The notes under the pieces were generated by a model that saw only the letters and a program-made list of their open reading frames with translations, was not told the DNA's origin and did no database searches. The position numbers and the translations under genes are program-made. A DNA stretch of 64,000 bases. Source: Actinomycetota bacterium. Its GTDB lineage: Bacteria; Actinomycetota; Acidimicrobiia; Acidimicrobiales; JAMCPD01. The stretch covers positions 1-64,000 of the forward strand of contig JAMCPD010000009.1 of assembly GCA_023379935.1 (NCBI GenBank), read 5' to 3'. Shown in pieces: positions 42,960-51,530 of this stretch (position 1 is the first letter of the stretch; each line of letters starts with the position of its first letter).

Positions 42960-44207
42960 TTAGCCGAAAATATCCTTAACTTTTCCCAACCCGTCTCCCA
43001 ATGCGACGATGTCGTTAAAGTCATTATATATATAAACCGATGCCCGTGCTGTGGAAGTAACGCCAAGTCGGCGCATAAGCGGTTTTGCGCAGTGATGGCC
43101 GGCTCTTATGCATATACCCTCAGAGTCTAAAATCTGTGCAAGGTCATGGGGGTGGACATCTTTGTATGCGAAAGAGAACACGCCTCCTCTGTGTTTGGCA
43201 TCTTTGGGCCCATGGATCGATAAATCATCTCCAAACCGCTTTTTTAAGTGATCGAAGGTGTATTCAATCATCTCTATTTCATGTTCGCGTATTTTAGACA
43301 TACCGATATTTTTAAGATACTTAACTGCTTCCAAAAGTCCCACCGCTTCTGCTATAGGCGGGGTTCCTGCTTCAAATTTCCAAGGGATCTCAGTAGGGCG
43401 GAAGCCCTCCAATGTGACGTCTGCTATCATCTCGCCCCCACCAAGGAAAGGTGGCATCTTGTCCAGAATATCTGTTGGTGCCCAAAGTATGCCGATCCCT
43501 GTGGGCCCTAACATCTTATGTCCCGTAAAAGCCAGAAAGTCACAACCGATTTGCGCTACATCGGTTGGTAGGTGAGGAACGAATTGAGCACCATCCGCTA
43601 ATACCAGCGCACCCGCATCGTGAGCCATTGCTACTATTTCTGAAATATCATTTATAGTACCAAGTACGTTGGACATCAGAGTTATCCCGACAAGTTTTAC
43701 GCCATCTAACTGACGTTTCAAGTCATCCAAGATTAAATATCCGTCGTCGGTAATCTTCAGATACCTGATTTCAAAGCCGATTTGAGAAGCCATTATTTGC
43801 CAAGGGACAATATTGGCGTGATGTTCCATCTCGCTTAGCAGTACGACATCTGCGGGTTTTAAGTTACCCCTTCCCCAAGATTGGGCAACAAGGTTTATAG
43901 ATTCGGTAACGTTTTTTGTGAAGACGATCTCTCTTTCAGGGTTTGGCGCGTTGATGAACTCTCCGACTTTCAGCCTTGCATCCTCAAACAAGCGGGTTGC
44001 CTCTTCCGCTATCGTATATACCCCGCGATGTACATTTGCATGGGTGGTTGAGTAGTAGTGCTCCATGGCATTGATCACCGTCAACGGCAACTGTGAGGTT
44101 GCGGCAGAGTCTAAGTAAACCAGTCGCGGAACTCCTTTTTTACCGGGTCCACCTTGGCTGAGCAGAGGAAAATCTTTTTTTATACTACTGATGTCAAGTT
44201 GCGCCAT
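42960..44207 (-). CDS. sufS: Cysteine desulfurase SufS
   Basis: 415-residue PLP enzyme of group II that takes sulfur from cysteine. The Schiff-base lysine is in FTGHKMLGPTGIGILW, and the persulfide cysteine in RAGHHCAKPLMRRLG. ATREIVFTKN-type and HHANIVPWQ segments are conserved. The start overlaps the sufC 3' end by 28 nt. Works with SufU downstream. Confidence 0.95.
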   Translation of the reverse strand: MAQLDISSIKKDFPLLSQGGPGKKGVPRLVYLDSAATSQLPLTVINAMEHYYSTTHANVHRGVYTIAEEATRLFEDARLKVGEFINAPNPEREIVFTKNVTESINLVAQSWGRGNLKPADVVLLSEMEHHANIVPWQIMASQIGFEIRYLKITDDGYLILDDLKRQLDGVKLVGITLMSNVLGTINDISEIVAMAHDAGALVLADGAQFVPHLPTDVAQIGCDFLAFTGHKMLGPTGIGILWAPTDILDKMPPFLGGGEMIADVTLEGFRPTEIPWKFEAGTPPIAEAVGLLEAVKYLKNIGMSKIREHEIEMIEYTFDHLKKRFGDDLSIHGPKDAKHRGGVFSFAYKDVHPHDLAQILDSEGICIRAGHHCAKPLMRRLGVTSTARASVYIYNDFNDIVALGDGLGKVKDIFG

Positions 44208-45034
44208 GGTTCGTAACCTTTCTCTTCCAGTTGATTGATTAAGTCAGCTGAACCGCTGACTACCAATGTGCCATCCACCATTATGTGTACTTTGTCGGGT
44301 ATCAACTCGGGAAGTAACTCGTCAAATATACGACGGTAATGTGTAATAAGCAGTATTGTCATGTTCGGCAAGGTGGAGCGTACCAGCTTGATCCCCTTTG
44401 CAACTACCCTCAAGGCGTCAATATCAAGTCCCGAGTCGGTTTCATCCAGTATGGCCAGCTCAGGTTGTAAGACAGCCATCTGTAAGATTTCGTTTTTCTT
44501 TTTTTCCCCACCGGAAAGCCCTTCGTTCAGATAATGTTTGGAAGGTTTAAAAGAGCCGGACAGATCGGAAGATCGAGAAGGAGAGGCGTCAAACTCAAGT
44601 TTTTCCATCCACTCATCCATCAAAAGTCTGATTTCCAGAGTTGAGATATCCATTTGCTTGCGTTTTGATAAAGCTTGGCGCAAGAACTGTATCATTGGTA
44701 CGCCGGTAACTTCTGTAGGATACTGGAATGCCAGGAAGATGCCGAGCTGTGCTCTTTTGTCTGTGGCCAACGAGGTGATGTCCTCACCTTTGAACAGTAT
44801 CTTCCCCTTGATTATCCGATAAGTTGGATCCCCCAGCAGTGTTTTAGCCAAACCTGATTTTCCTGCACCGTTTGGGCCCATGAGGGCATGGAACTCCCCT
44901 TCTTGCAAGGTAAGATTTATGTTGTGCAGGAGTGAGGTCGATTCAGCCATGACCGGTGCCGGCGGCGATTTAGACGGTTCGGTTACTGTTTTTACCTCAA
45001 CATGAAGGTCTTCGATTTGTAAAAGTGCAGACAT
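44180..45034 (-). CDS. sufC: Fe-S assembly ATPase SufC
   Basis: 284-residue ABC-type ATPase for the SufBCD complex. Walker A GPNGAGKSGLAKTLLG, SufC-type LGIFLAFQYPTEVTGVPMIQFL, signature YLNEGLSGGEKKKNEILQ, Walker B AILDETDSGLDIDAL. Two insertions are unusual: a Pro/Ser/Thr stretch near residues 14-30 and a Ser-rich loop (ASPSRSSDLSG). ATG at 45034 is chosen because TATACT lies 7 nt upstream. sufB and sufD are not in this window. Confidence 0.93.
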   Translation of the reverse strand: MSALLQIEDLHVEVKTVTEPSKSPPAPVMAESTSLLHNINLTLQEGEFHALMGPNGAGKSGLAKTLLGDPTYRIIKGKILFKGEDITSLATDKRAQLGIFLAFQYPTEVTGVPMIQFLRQALSKRKQMDISTLEIRLLMDEWMEKLEFDASPSRSSDLSGSFKPSKHYLNEGLSGGEKKKNEILQMAVLQPELAILDETDSGLDIDALRVVAKGIKLVRSTLPNMTILLITHYRRIFDELLPELIPDKVHIMVDGTLVVSGSADLINQLEEKGYEPWRNLTSVV

Positions 45035-45041
45035 GACAGAT

Positions 45042-45047
45042 AGTATA
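45042..45047 (-). promoter_or_regulatory. -10 box TATACT of the suf operon
   Basis: TATACT (45047-45042, minus) 7 nt before the sufC ATG, consistent with a leaderless suf message. Confidence 0.5.
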
Positions 45048-45265
45048 ACAGCATAGGTGGGGCTATGCACCGGTAACTTCTTAGAGCAGTTTGGTTAGAA
45101 TTACAGTCTTTCGCCCCTAGTGGTTATTTGCTAATTATAGTAAACTTGTAATAATGTAAGGTTAGAAGCATAACTTGGTATGTTTGTATAGTTTAATGTG
45201 TTTATTTCGTAGGTGAATATATAGAGGCATTGTATGTACAGATGTATTATAGATGTAGTTACTAT

Positions 45266-45295
45266 TTGACAAATAACATTTATTTTAGATAAAAT
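45266..45295 (+). promoter_or_regulatory. fur/perR promoter with a palindrome in the spacer
   Basis: -35 TTGACA 45266-45271, 18-nt spacer, -10 TAAAAT 45290-45295. AAATAA-CAT-TTATTT (45271-45285) is a 6-3-6 palindrome inside the spacer and suits an autoregulatory Fur/PerR operator, which is also AT-rich. Site identity is inferred. Confidence 0.65.
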
Positions 45296-45316
45296 ATAAG
45301 GTAGGTTGAAGATCCC

Positions 45317-45826
45317 ATGAAAACTCCAGAAGAATTAACTGATTTGTTCCATCAAACAGGACGTAGAATTACTGCACAAAGGCAGTGCGTGTTTCGTATC
45401 TTAGAACATAACGAAACGCACCCTTCGGCAGATCAAATATATGTTGAAGCTATGAAGCGACTCGGCACGGTGTCTCTCAAGACTATCTATCAGACTTTAA
45501 ACGATCTGACGGAACTGGGGGAGATATCGCTGCTGCAGTTGGGTACAGGTCAAGCTCGTTTTGACCCGAATATAGAAGCAGTTCATCATCACCTTGTATG
45601 TCGCATGTGTGGTACAATAATTGATTTACATGTTGATATCGATTCCCCAAAACTCCCTCCAAACGCTAACCATGGATTTGATGTTGAGCGTGCGGAAATT
45701 GTGTTCAAAGGGGTATGTCCTGATTGTAAGAACAAAAAGACGCGTAGAAACAATATAACCAAGACCCATGAAGGAAAAAGACCGAGGAAAAAACTTTCCA
45801 AAACCACCAAATTCCAGATAAACTGA
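45317..45826 (+). CDS. Fur-family regulator, probably PerR-like
   Basis: 169-residue metalloregulator. Winged helix at about 10-85 (RRITAQRQCVFRILEHNETHPSADQIY). Regulatory His/Asp set in FDPNIEAVHHHLVCRMCG and structural zinc site C-x2-C (CRMC) with a second CPDC. A basic tail of about 30 residues (KKTRRNN to the end) is not typical. It is followed 51 nt later by rubrerythrin, which favours a peroxide-sensing (PerR) role over iron control. Preceded by a good promoter with an internal palindrome. Confidence 0.88.
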   Translation: MKTPEELTDLFHQTGRRITAQRQCVFRILEHNETHPSADQIYVEAMKRLGTVSLKTIYQTLNDLTELGEISLLQLGTGQARFDPNIEAVHHHLVCRMCGTIIDLHVDIDSPKLPPNANHGFDVERAEIVFKGVCPDCKNKKTRRNNITKTHEGKRPRKKLSKTTKFQIN

Positions 45827-45877
45827 GACTGAAAGACAATCATAAGAAATAGACAACTTCGAAGGAGATAAACAAAG

Positions 45878-46297
45878 ATGCCAAAACTTGCAGGTACTAA
45901 GACCGAAGAAAACCTTAAAGCCGGGTTTGCGGGTGAAAGCCAGGCAAACCGCCGTTACTTATATTTTGCTCAAAAAGCTGACATAGAAGGATATCCTGAT
46001 ATAGCAGCACTGTTTCGTTCTGTGGGTGAGGGTGAAACAGGGCATGCTTTTGGACATTTTGATTTTTTGCTTGAAGTGGGCGATCCGGTAACGGGCGTAC
46101 ATGTAGGAGATACGGAAGACAATTTACGCTCGGCGATAGAGGGGGAGACATACGAGTACTCCGAGATGTACCCCGGTTTTGCAAAAACTGCTCGTGATGA
46201 AGGGTTTGATGAGATAGCGGAATGGTTTGAAACTCTCGCAAAGGCTGAAAAGAGCCATGCCGGCCGGTTTACTCAAGGGCTTGCTTCTGTAACCTAG
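45878..46297 (+). CDS. Rubrerythrin (erythrin type, no rubredoxin domain)
   Basis: 139-residue ferritin-like diiron protein reducing hydrogen peroxide. Ligand motifs: [35 protein letters not shown], and [18 protein letters not shown] in the last helix. No C-terminal CxxC rubredoxin domain, so electrons must come from a partner, perhaps the Fe-S oxidoreductase encoded next. Strong ribosome site AAGGAGAT. Confidence 0.92.
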   Translation: MPKLAGTKTEENLKAGFAGESQANRRYLYFAQKADIEGYPDIAALFRSVGEGETGHAFGHFDFLLEVGDPVTGVHVGDTEDNLRSAIEGETYEYSEMYPGFAKTARDEGFDEIAEWFETLAKAEKSHAGRFTQGLASVT

Positions 46298-46407
46298 AGT
46301 ATATTTGCCGCTGCATTGCAGATCTATAACTTAGCTGATCCGCGGATTGAAGTTGTTTTAGCCATACCAACTTAGACTGTGATAACTTAAGTTCTGGTGA
46401 TTCGACT

Positions 46408-47763
46408 GTGGTAACGACTTATAATCCTTCTCATCCAAGTTATTTTGATGAAACGGACTTGCACTCTGAATTGGAGCGTATTTTTGAAATATGTCACTCC
46501 TGCCGGTTGTGCTTTAATCTTTGTCCCGCTTTCCCTACCCTTTTCAACTTTATAGATGCCAATGGAGGGGATGTAAGCAAAATGAGAGCAGAACAACAAG
46601 ATCAGGTAATGTCAGAGTGCTATAACTGCAAACTTTGTTTTCTCAAGTGTCCTTATGTTCCCCCCCATGAGTGGCAGCTGGATTTTCCCCGCGCTCAAAT
46701 GAGGACACAGGCGATAATGCTGAATAAGTTCTCCAATCCCTCCGAAACTTTTGAACTGCGCAAGCGACGAAATTGGCGAAATCTAAAGAAGCAGTTGTCT
46801 TTGCAGTTTTTCTCCCGTACCGACTTGGTTGGGAAGATGTCTGTAAGGTTCTCTTCCATTGTTAACCAAGCAATGGCACGCCCGGGTTCTTTGTTTCGTA
46901 AAGTTGCTGAAAAATCGGTTTCCTTGAGTGCCAGACGTATGTTACCCCCCTATACCCGTAATCGCTTTTCAAGTTGGTTCAATCGGGGGGATACCAGAAG
47001 TGATGATGCCAGCGGTTGCGTTGCCAGGAAAGTTACCGTATTTCCCACCTGTCTTGTCGAATACCAAGATCCCGATATAGGGAAGGCTCTCGTAAAGGTA
47101 TATGAACATAACGGTATAAACTGCAACTTGCCACAGGAGATTACTTGTTGTGGTGCCCCCTGGTTACACGGCGGTTCGGTTAAACAGTTTTTAAAAACTG
47201 CCCGAAAGAACCTAACTGCTTTGTTGCCGGAGATACGTATGGGCCGTGATATAGTCGTTCCACAACCTACATGCGCCTATGTTATTAAGAAGGATTACCC
47301 CTTATACCTCGCGATCCCAGAGGCACAAATCTTGGCGAATCATACTTTTGATGCCATGGAGTACCTGATGCGCTCCGCCAAGTCGGATCCTGATCTGATT
47401 GATACCGGTTTTACCGGTGTGATACCGCAAAAAGTGCTTTATCACACCCCATGCCATCTAAGAGCACAAAACATTGGCCTTCCGGCAAGGGATCTGCTTA
47501 AACTGACCGGTGCAAAGGTTGAGCTGGTTCAGCAATGTTCCGGAGTCGATGGGACATGGGGGTATAAGGAACAGAACTACACTTTGTCGAAGGAGGTTGC
47601 ATTTAAGTTGTCAGAGGTTCTTAAAAAAAAGGGAGAAGGCGTGTTATGTGGTGATTGCCATCTGGCTAATTACGCAATCTATGAGGAAAGCGGCAACAAA
47701 ACACTGCCGCTTCATCCAATACAAATTTTAGCTGCAGCTTATGGACTGCTTGATGATGAATAG
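46408..47763 (+). CDS. GlpC/HdrD-like Fe-S oxidoreductase
   Basis: 451-residue protein. Two 4Fe-4S sites at the N-terminus (CHSCRLCFNLCPAFPTLF and CYNCKLCFLKCPYVPP), then two cysteine-rich CCG-type domains (EITCCGAPWLHGG and, degenerate, VQQCSGVDGTWGY). Related to the GlpC subunit and HdrD. In this gene order (rubrerythrin, this protein, DUF3501) it is the likely electron donor to the peroxide-reducing rubrerythrin. GTG start. Confidence 0.87.
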   Translation: MVTTYNPSHPSYFDETDLHSELERIFEICHSCRLCFNLCPAFPTLFNFIDANGGDVSKMRAEQQDQVMSECYNCKLCFLKCPYVPPHEWQLDFPRAQMRTQAIMLNKFSNPSETFELRKRRNWRNLKKQLSLQFFSRTDLVGKMSVRFSSIVNQAMARPGSLFRKVAEKSVSLSARRMLPPYTRNRFSSWFNRGDTRSDDASGCVARKVTVFPTCLVEYQDPDIGKALVKVYEHNGINCNLPQEITCCGAPWLHGGSVKQFLKTARKNLTALLPEIRMGRDIVVPQPTCAYVIKKDYPLYLAIPEAQILANHTFDAMEYLMRSAKSDPDLIDTGFTGVIPQKVLYHTPCHLRAQNIGLPARDLLKLTGAKVELVQQCSGVDGTWGYKEQNYTLSKEVAFKLSEVLKKKGEGVLCGDCHLANYAIYEESGNKTLPLHPIQILAAAYGLLDDE

Positions 47764-47783
47764 ATCGGTATCATAACCGGATT

Positions 47784-48407
47784 ATGGATAGTTCTAGGCG
47801 CAGCTCAAACTGGTTAACTCTAGCTGATATATCAGACTTGAGGGCTTATGAAAGGCAAAGGAACTCTTTTCGCTCTGAGATTATAGCGTTGAAGAAGTTA
47901 CGGCGAATCAGTGTGGGGCCCTTTGTCAGTTTGTTGTTTGAAAATCGCAGTACAATCCGTTTTCAGATTCAGGAGATGGCAAGAGTCGAAAAAATGTCAA
48001 CAGATATCCAGTTGCTTGAGGAGTTGGATGCTTACAATCCTCTCATCTCGGGGCCGGGTGAACTTGTAGCCACCATGATGATAGAACTTACCACGGAGGC
48101 TGACCTTAGAATCTGGCTTGGAAAACTTGTCGGTATAGAACGTAAGGTTCAGCTGGTTATCGGGGATGCCAAGAGCGCGCTTAGTGAAAAAGTGATACCG
48201 GGGGTTCCCGATGAATCGCATGATGCGAATTTAACCCGTCAAGACGTGACATCTTCCCTACATTATTTACATTTTTACCTAACTGACAGTGATGTTGAAA
48301 GCTTTTCTGTTTCTGATGTAAGGTTGGAGATATCCCACAGTGAATACAGCTATTCTGCTATTATCAGTAGTGAGACCAAGCAGTCGTTACTTGATGACCT
48401 GCTGTAG
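47784..48407 (+). CDS. DUF3501 family protein
   Basis: 207-residue protein recognisable by LTLADISDLRAYERQRNSF, then the VGPFVSLLFENRSTIRFQIQEM core and GPGELVATMMIELT. Family function is unknown, but it repeatedly accompanies rubrerythrin and a GlpC-like oxidoreductase. 20 nt after the oxidoreductase stop, so co-transcribed. Confidence 0.88.
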   Translation: MDSSRRSSNWLTLADISDLRAYERQRNSFRSEIIALKKLRRISVGPFVSLLFENRSTIRFQIQEMARVEKMSTDIQLLEELDAYNPLISGPGELVATMMIELTTEADLRIWLGKLVGIERKVQLVIGDAKSALSEKVIPGVPDESHDANLTRQDVTSSLHYLHFYLTDSDVESFSVSDVRLEISHSEYSYSAIISSETKQSLLDDLL

Positions 48408-48877
48408 TGTTACTTGCAATAATTTGAAGCGCTTGGCTGGTGGTTTCTGTAAGTTCCTGGCCGATGACTCCTGAAATAACTACTCTGCCATGGGCGAACC
48501 TTTAGGCTATCTCACCTGCGGTCTTGAGCTACACGAGATGAGCTCTTTAGAGTCCGCGGAAATATCGGATGAGTTATTTTTAATAGTAGCGAAAAAATAA
48601 ATTAAAATTTTTTTCTATAATTTTTCTATTTTTACTGGACAACTTCTATGTTGTTAAGTCATACTATAAAAACTGCTTTTGTAGTGGGATCTGTTTGAGG
48701 GTTTACCATTATTTAGCTGTTAAATTACCGGGTTGGTAAGGTAAATTACCGGGTTGGCGAATGGTTGATAAGTTATATAGAGAGTTATCAACAAAGCAAG
48801 AAGGTTAATGCTATATTAATATAATAGTAGAATAGTTTATTATAAGGAATACTTGTTATAAGGAAAGCGAAGAAAAT
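48408..48877. other. 470-nt AT-rich intergenic region before whiB-like gene
   Basis: Contains a very AT-rich run (about 48585-48640), a 16-nt direct repeat TAAATTACCGGGTTGG (48721-48736 and 48742-48757), and an inverted repeat GTTGATAA/TTATCAAC (48764-48771 with 48785-48792). On minus, 48410-48500 reads as protein-like sequence (VISGVIGQELTETTSQALQ) with stops upstream, perhaps a decayed gene. The repeats near the whiB-like start may be regulatory. Confidence 0.5.
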
Positions 48878-49120
48878 ATGAGTGTTGCAAGGAACCTTGT
48901 GTGGCGACAACAAGCAGCATGCAGGGGTGTTGATTCTAAGATATTTTATCCTCTCACTGAAGAGGAGGCACAAGAGGCTAAGTTTATCTGCGCGCAGTGC
49001 ACTGTACGCAAGGCCTGCACCGAATATGCCATGAGGAACTATGAACGTAATGGTGTTTGGGGCGGGATGACTGAGAGAGAACGTCGGCGTATTTTTCGTC
49101 AACGTCGTCAGTCTGCTTGA
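48878..49120 (+). CDS. WhiB-family transcriptional regulator
   Basis: 80-residue iron-sulfur regulator found only in actinobacteria and their phages. Cluster ligands C15, C38, C41 and C47 (ICAQCTVRKAC), then the G-V-W-G-G turn (NGVWGGMTERERRR) and a basic DNA-binding tail RRIFRQRRQ. It could respond to oxygen, NO or redox state. Preceded by a long regulatory-looking gap; the next gene starts across its stop codon. Confidence 0.95.
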   Translation: MSVARNLVWRQQAACRGVDSKIFYPLTEEEAQEAKFICAQCTVRKACTEYAMRNYERNGVWGGMTERERRRIFRQRRQSA

Positions 49121-50298
49121 TCGTGAATTTTGATCTACCCGATGACCTCCTTGAGCTTCGTAACATGGTACGTAGACTTGCCAGGGATCGTGTACGCGTA
49201 AGAGCCAGAGAGATAGACACTACAGGGGAGTATCCCCAAGACCTGTTTGACCTTTTCAGAGATACCGGTTTAACCGGTATCGGCATTCCAAAGGAGTATG
49301 GTGGATCTTCAGCCGGGGTTTTGGGGATGGTAATAGCAATTGAAGAGATTGCCAAGTATTCCAATACAGCAGCTCTTATGCTCCTTCTTACGCGTCTGGC
49401 GACTGGTCCGATAATAATAGCGGGCTCAGAGGAACAAAAGTCCGCTTATCTGAGCGATATTGCCAACGGTGTCAAAAGAGCGTCATTCGGGCTTTCTGAA
49501 CCGCAAGCCGGCAGTGATGTAATGGGAATAAGGACACAGGCGAAACCGCATCCGACCCGTGACGGTTACTGGATATTGAACGGGACTAAATGTTGGATGT
49601 CGGGAGTCGCTCAAGCCGACTGGTATACAATTTTTGCCAAAACCAAAGAAGCGTCCAGCCGTGCACACGATTCCATAACAGCTTTTATTGTTCATCGCGA
49701 GTGGGAAGGAGTAAGCGTAGGCCGTTTGGATAATAAAATGGGTGTACGCGGCGTAGATACCGGTGAGCTCATACTGACGGATGTAGAAGTTCCGCCAAAC
49801 TCCGTGATAGGGGATGTTGGAGGTTTCAAACTGGCCATGTTGGGGCTGAACTCTATGAGGCCCGCGGTTGCTGCCAGGGGGATTGGATTAGCGGAGGGTG
49901 CGGTGATGTACGCAACACAGTATGTACAGTCCAGGGAGGCTTTTGGTAAGAACTTGGCTGATTTTCAAGGGATGCAGTGGGAGATAGCGAAGCTAGCATG
50001 CGAGATAGAAGCAGCCAGGTTACTTACCTATAAAGCGGCATGGCTCGTAGATAAAGGATGTTTTGATAAACAGTGGGTACCGTATCTCTCAATGGCAAAA
50101 TACTATGCAACCGAATTGGCGGTCAAGGCTTCCAATTTGGCACTGCAAATGCTGGGTGCATCAGGATATATGAAAGATCAACCAACCGAGATGTGGTACA
50201 GAGATGCCAAGCAGTTAACTATAGTTGAGGGGACATCACAAATACAGTTGGGATTAATCGCAAAAGGAGTATTGGATCATGACCTCTGGTGGGACTAG
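49117..50298 (+). CDS. Acyl-CoA dehydrogenase family protein
   Basis: 393-residue flavin enzyme. Segments: FGLSEPQAGSDVMGIRTQAK, WILNGTKCWMSGVAQADWYTIFAKT, and C-terminal GASGYMKDQPTEMWYRDAKQLTIVEGTSQIQ, in which the Glu of VEGTSQ is the usual site near the base. Closest to short-chain or branched-chain dehydrogenases. TTG 49117 overlaps the WhiB stop; GTG 49123 is an equally good start. Overlaps trpD by 20 nt, an unusual partner. Confidence 0.9.
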   Translation: MIVNFDLPDDLLELRNMVRRLARDRVRVRAREIDTTGEYPQDLFDLFRDTGLTGIGIPKEYGGSSAGVLGMVIAIEEIAKYSNTAALMLLLTRLATGPIIIAGSEEQKSAYLSDIANGVKRASFGLSEPQAGSDVMGIRTQAKPHPTRDGYWILNGTKCWMSGVAQADWYTIFAKTKEASSRAHDSITAFIVHREWEGVSVGRLDNKMGVRGVDTGELILTDVEVPPNSVIGDVGGFKLAMLGLNSMRPAVAARGIGLAEGAVMYATQYVQSREAFGKNLADFQGMQWEIAKLACEIEAARLLTYKAAWLVDKGCFDKQWVPYLSMAKYYATELAVKASNLALQMLGASGYMKDQPTEMWYRDAKQLTIVEGTSQIQLGLIAKGVLDHDLWWD

Positions 50299-51391
50299 CG
50301 AGACCGGCACCGTTAACGAGACCTCTGGTGGGATTGAGACTACCTGGTCTGCGGTTCTTAGTCGTTTGATTGATGGTTCGGACTTAAGTATGCAAGAAGC
50401 CGAAGCGCTGTGCACTGAACTTCTTGTCTCCAAAGCCAGTCCTGTACGCACTGCGGCTTTCTTGGTCGCCCTTCAGTCGAAGGGTGTTACCAGCCAAGAA
50501 ATGCTTGGTATGGTGCGTTCAATGTTGTTGCTTGCCGACAAGGTTCCGTTGCCCTCAAATATCAGTTCGGACCAGGTGCTGGATACTTGCGGAACAGGGG
50601 GTGATCGCCTTTCAACATTGAATATTTCTACGATAGTTGCTTTTGTTGCTGCGGGAGCCGGTGCTACTGTTTGCAAGCACGGTAATCGGGCGGCCTCTTC
50701 GGCGTCGGGTTCCGCCGATCTGCTTGAAGCACTTGGTGTTGTGGTAAACCTTGGTCCTTCTGCAGTGGCGGAGTGCATTAAAGAAACGGGTATGGGGTTT
50801 TGTTTCGCACCGCGTTTTCATCCTTCAATGGCAAACGTAGCTCCTGTGAGAAAAGAGCTTGGAGTTTCGACTATTTTCAATTTCCTTGGTCCTTTGACCA
50901 ATCCGGCAGGAGCTAAACGCCAGCTTATAGGCGTCAGCAATCCTAGCATGGCTCCTAAGATGATGGATGTACTTATACAACAGGGTTCTCAGCATACAAT
51001 GGTTGTCTATGGCAAAGAGGGATTGGATGAACTGTCTGTTATTGGAGCCTCAGCTGTACTGGAGTTTGACAGGAAACATGATAATGTGCCGAGACATTAT
51101 GAGCTTAATCCACTCGAGTTTGGAATTATGCCGGCCAAACTGGACGATTTAAAAGGTGGAGATGCGGGGTATAACGCTGAATTGACTATTAAGATCTTAG
51201 AGGGTGAAGCCGGTCCGCGCCGTGATTGCATCCTACTCAATGCCGCAGCAGCTTTGGTGGTTGCGGACAAGGCGCCGGACATTAAAGAAGGGCTTGGCCT
51301 TGCCGCCAGCTCCATAGATTCCGGTGCGGCCAAAGCGGTATTGGACAAACTGATAGCAGTTTCACAGATGGTGAAACGTCAAGAAGGTTAA
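50279..51391 (+). CDS. trpD: Anthranilate phosphoribosyltransferase
   Basis: 370-residue enzyme joining anthranilate to phosphoribosyl pyrophosphate in tryptophan synthesis. Motifs: LDTCGTGGDRLSTLNISTIVA (PRPP loop), CKHGNRAASSASGSADLLEALG, and ELGVSTIFNFLGPLTNPA. The N-terminal extension holds two short repeats (TSGGTSETG, ETSGGIETT). No other trp genes are nearby; a role in cofactor synthesis instead of tryptophan cannot be excluded. Confidence 0.93.
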   Translation: MTSGGTSETGTVNETSGGIETTWSAVLSRLIDGSDLSMQEAEALCTELLVSKASPVRTAAFLVALQSKGVTSQEMLGMVRSMLLLADKVPLPSNISSDQVLDTCGTGGDRLSTLNISTIVAFVAAGAGATVCKHGNRAASSASGSADLLEALGVVVNLGPSAVAECIKETGMGFCFAPRFHPSMANVAPVRKELGVSTIFNFLGPLTNPAGAKRQLIGVSNPSMAPKMMDVLIQQGSQHTMVVYGKEGLDELSVIGASAVLEFDRKHDNVPRHYELNPLEFGIMPAKLDDLKGGDAGYNAELTIKILEGEAGPRRDCILLNAAAALVVADKAPDIKEGLGLAASSIDSGAAKAVLDKLIAVSQMVKRQEG

Positions 51392-51441
51392 ACACACTCC
51401 TCGCTTTATACAAATCACAGTGAAATAAAACCTTCGCGACA

Positions 51442-51473
51442 AAAACCCCCAGGCATAGAGTCCCAGGGGTTTT
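51442..51473. terminator. Bidirectional terminator between trpD and a lipoprotein gene
   Basis: AAAACCCC (51442-51449) and GGGGTTTT (51466-51473) form an 8-bp stem that can extend with two inner G-C pairs after mismatches. A- and T-runs on both sides allow use in both directions for the convergent genes. Confidence 0.65.
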
Positions 51474-51530
51474 CGAGAATGATCGCAACCGCCACTTGTT
51501 CAATGTGCGTTGCTGTTTTTGTGTCTTTTT

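Noticed and set aside
48764-48793. Replication origin with DnaA boxes
   Set aside because: TTATCAACA is close to a DnaA box, but only two imperfect copies occur and no dnaA, dnaN, gyr or rpmH genes are near.
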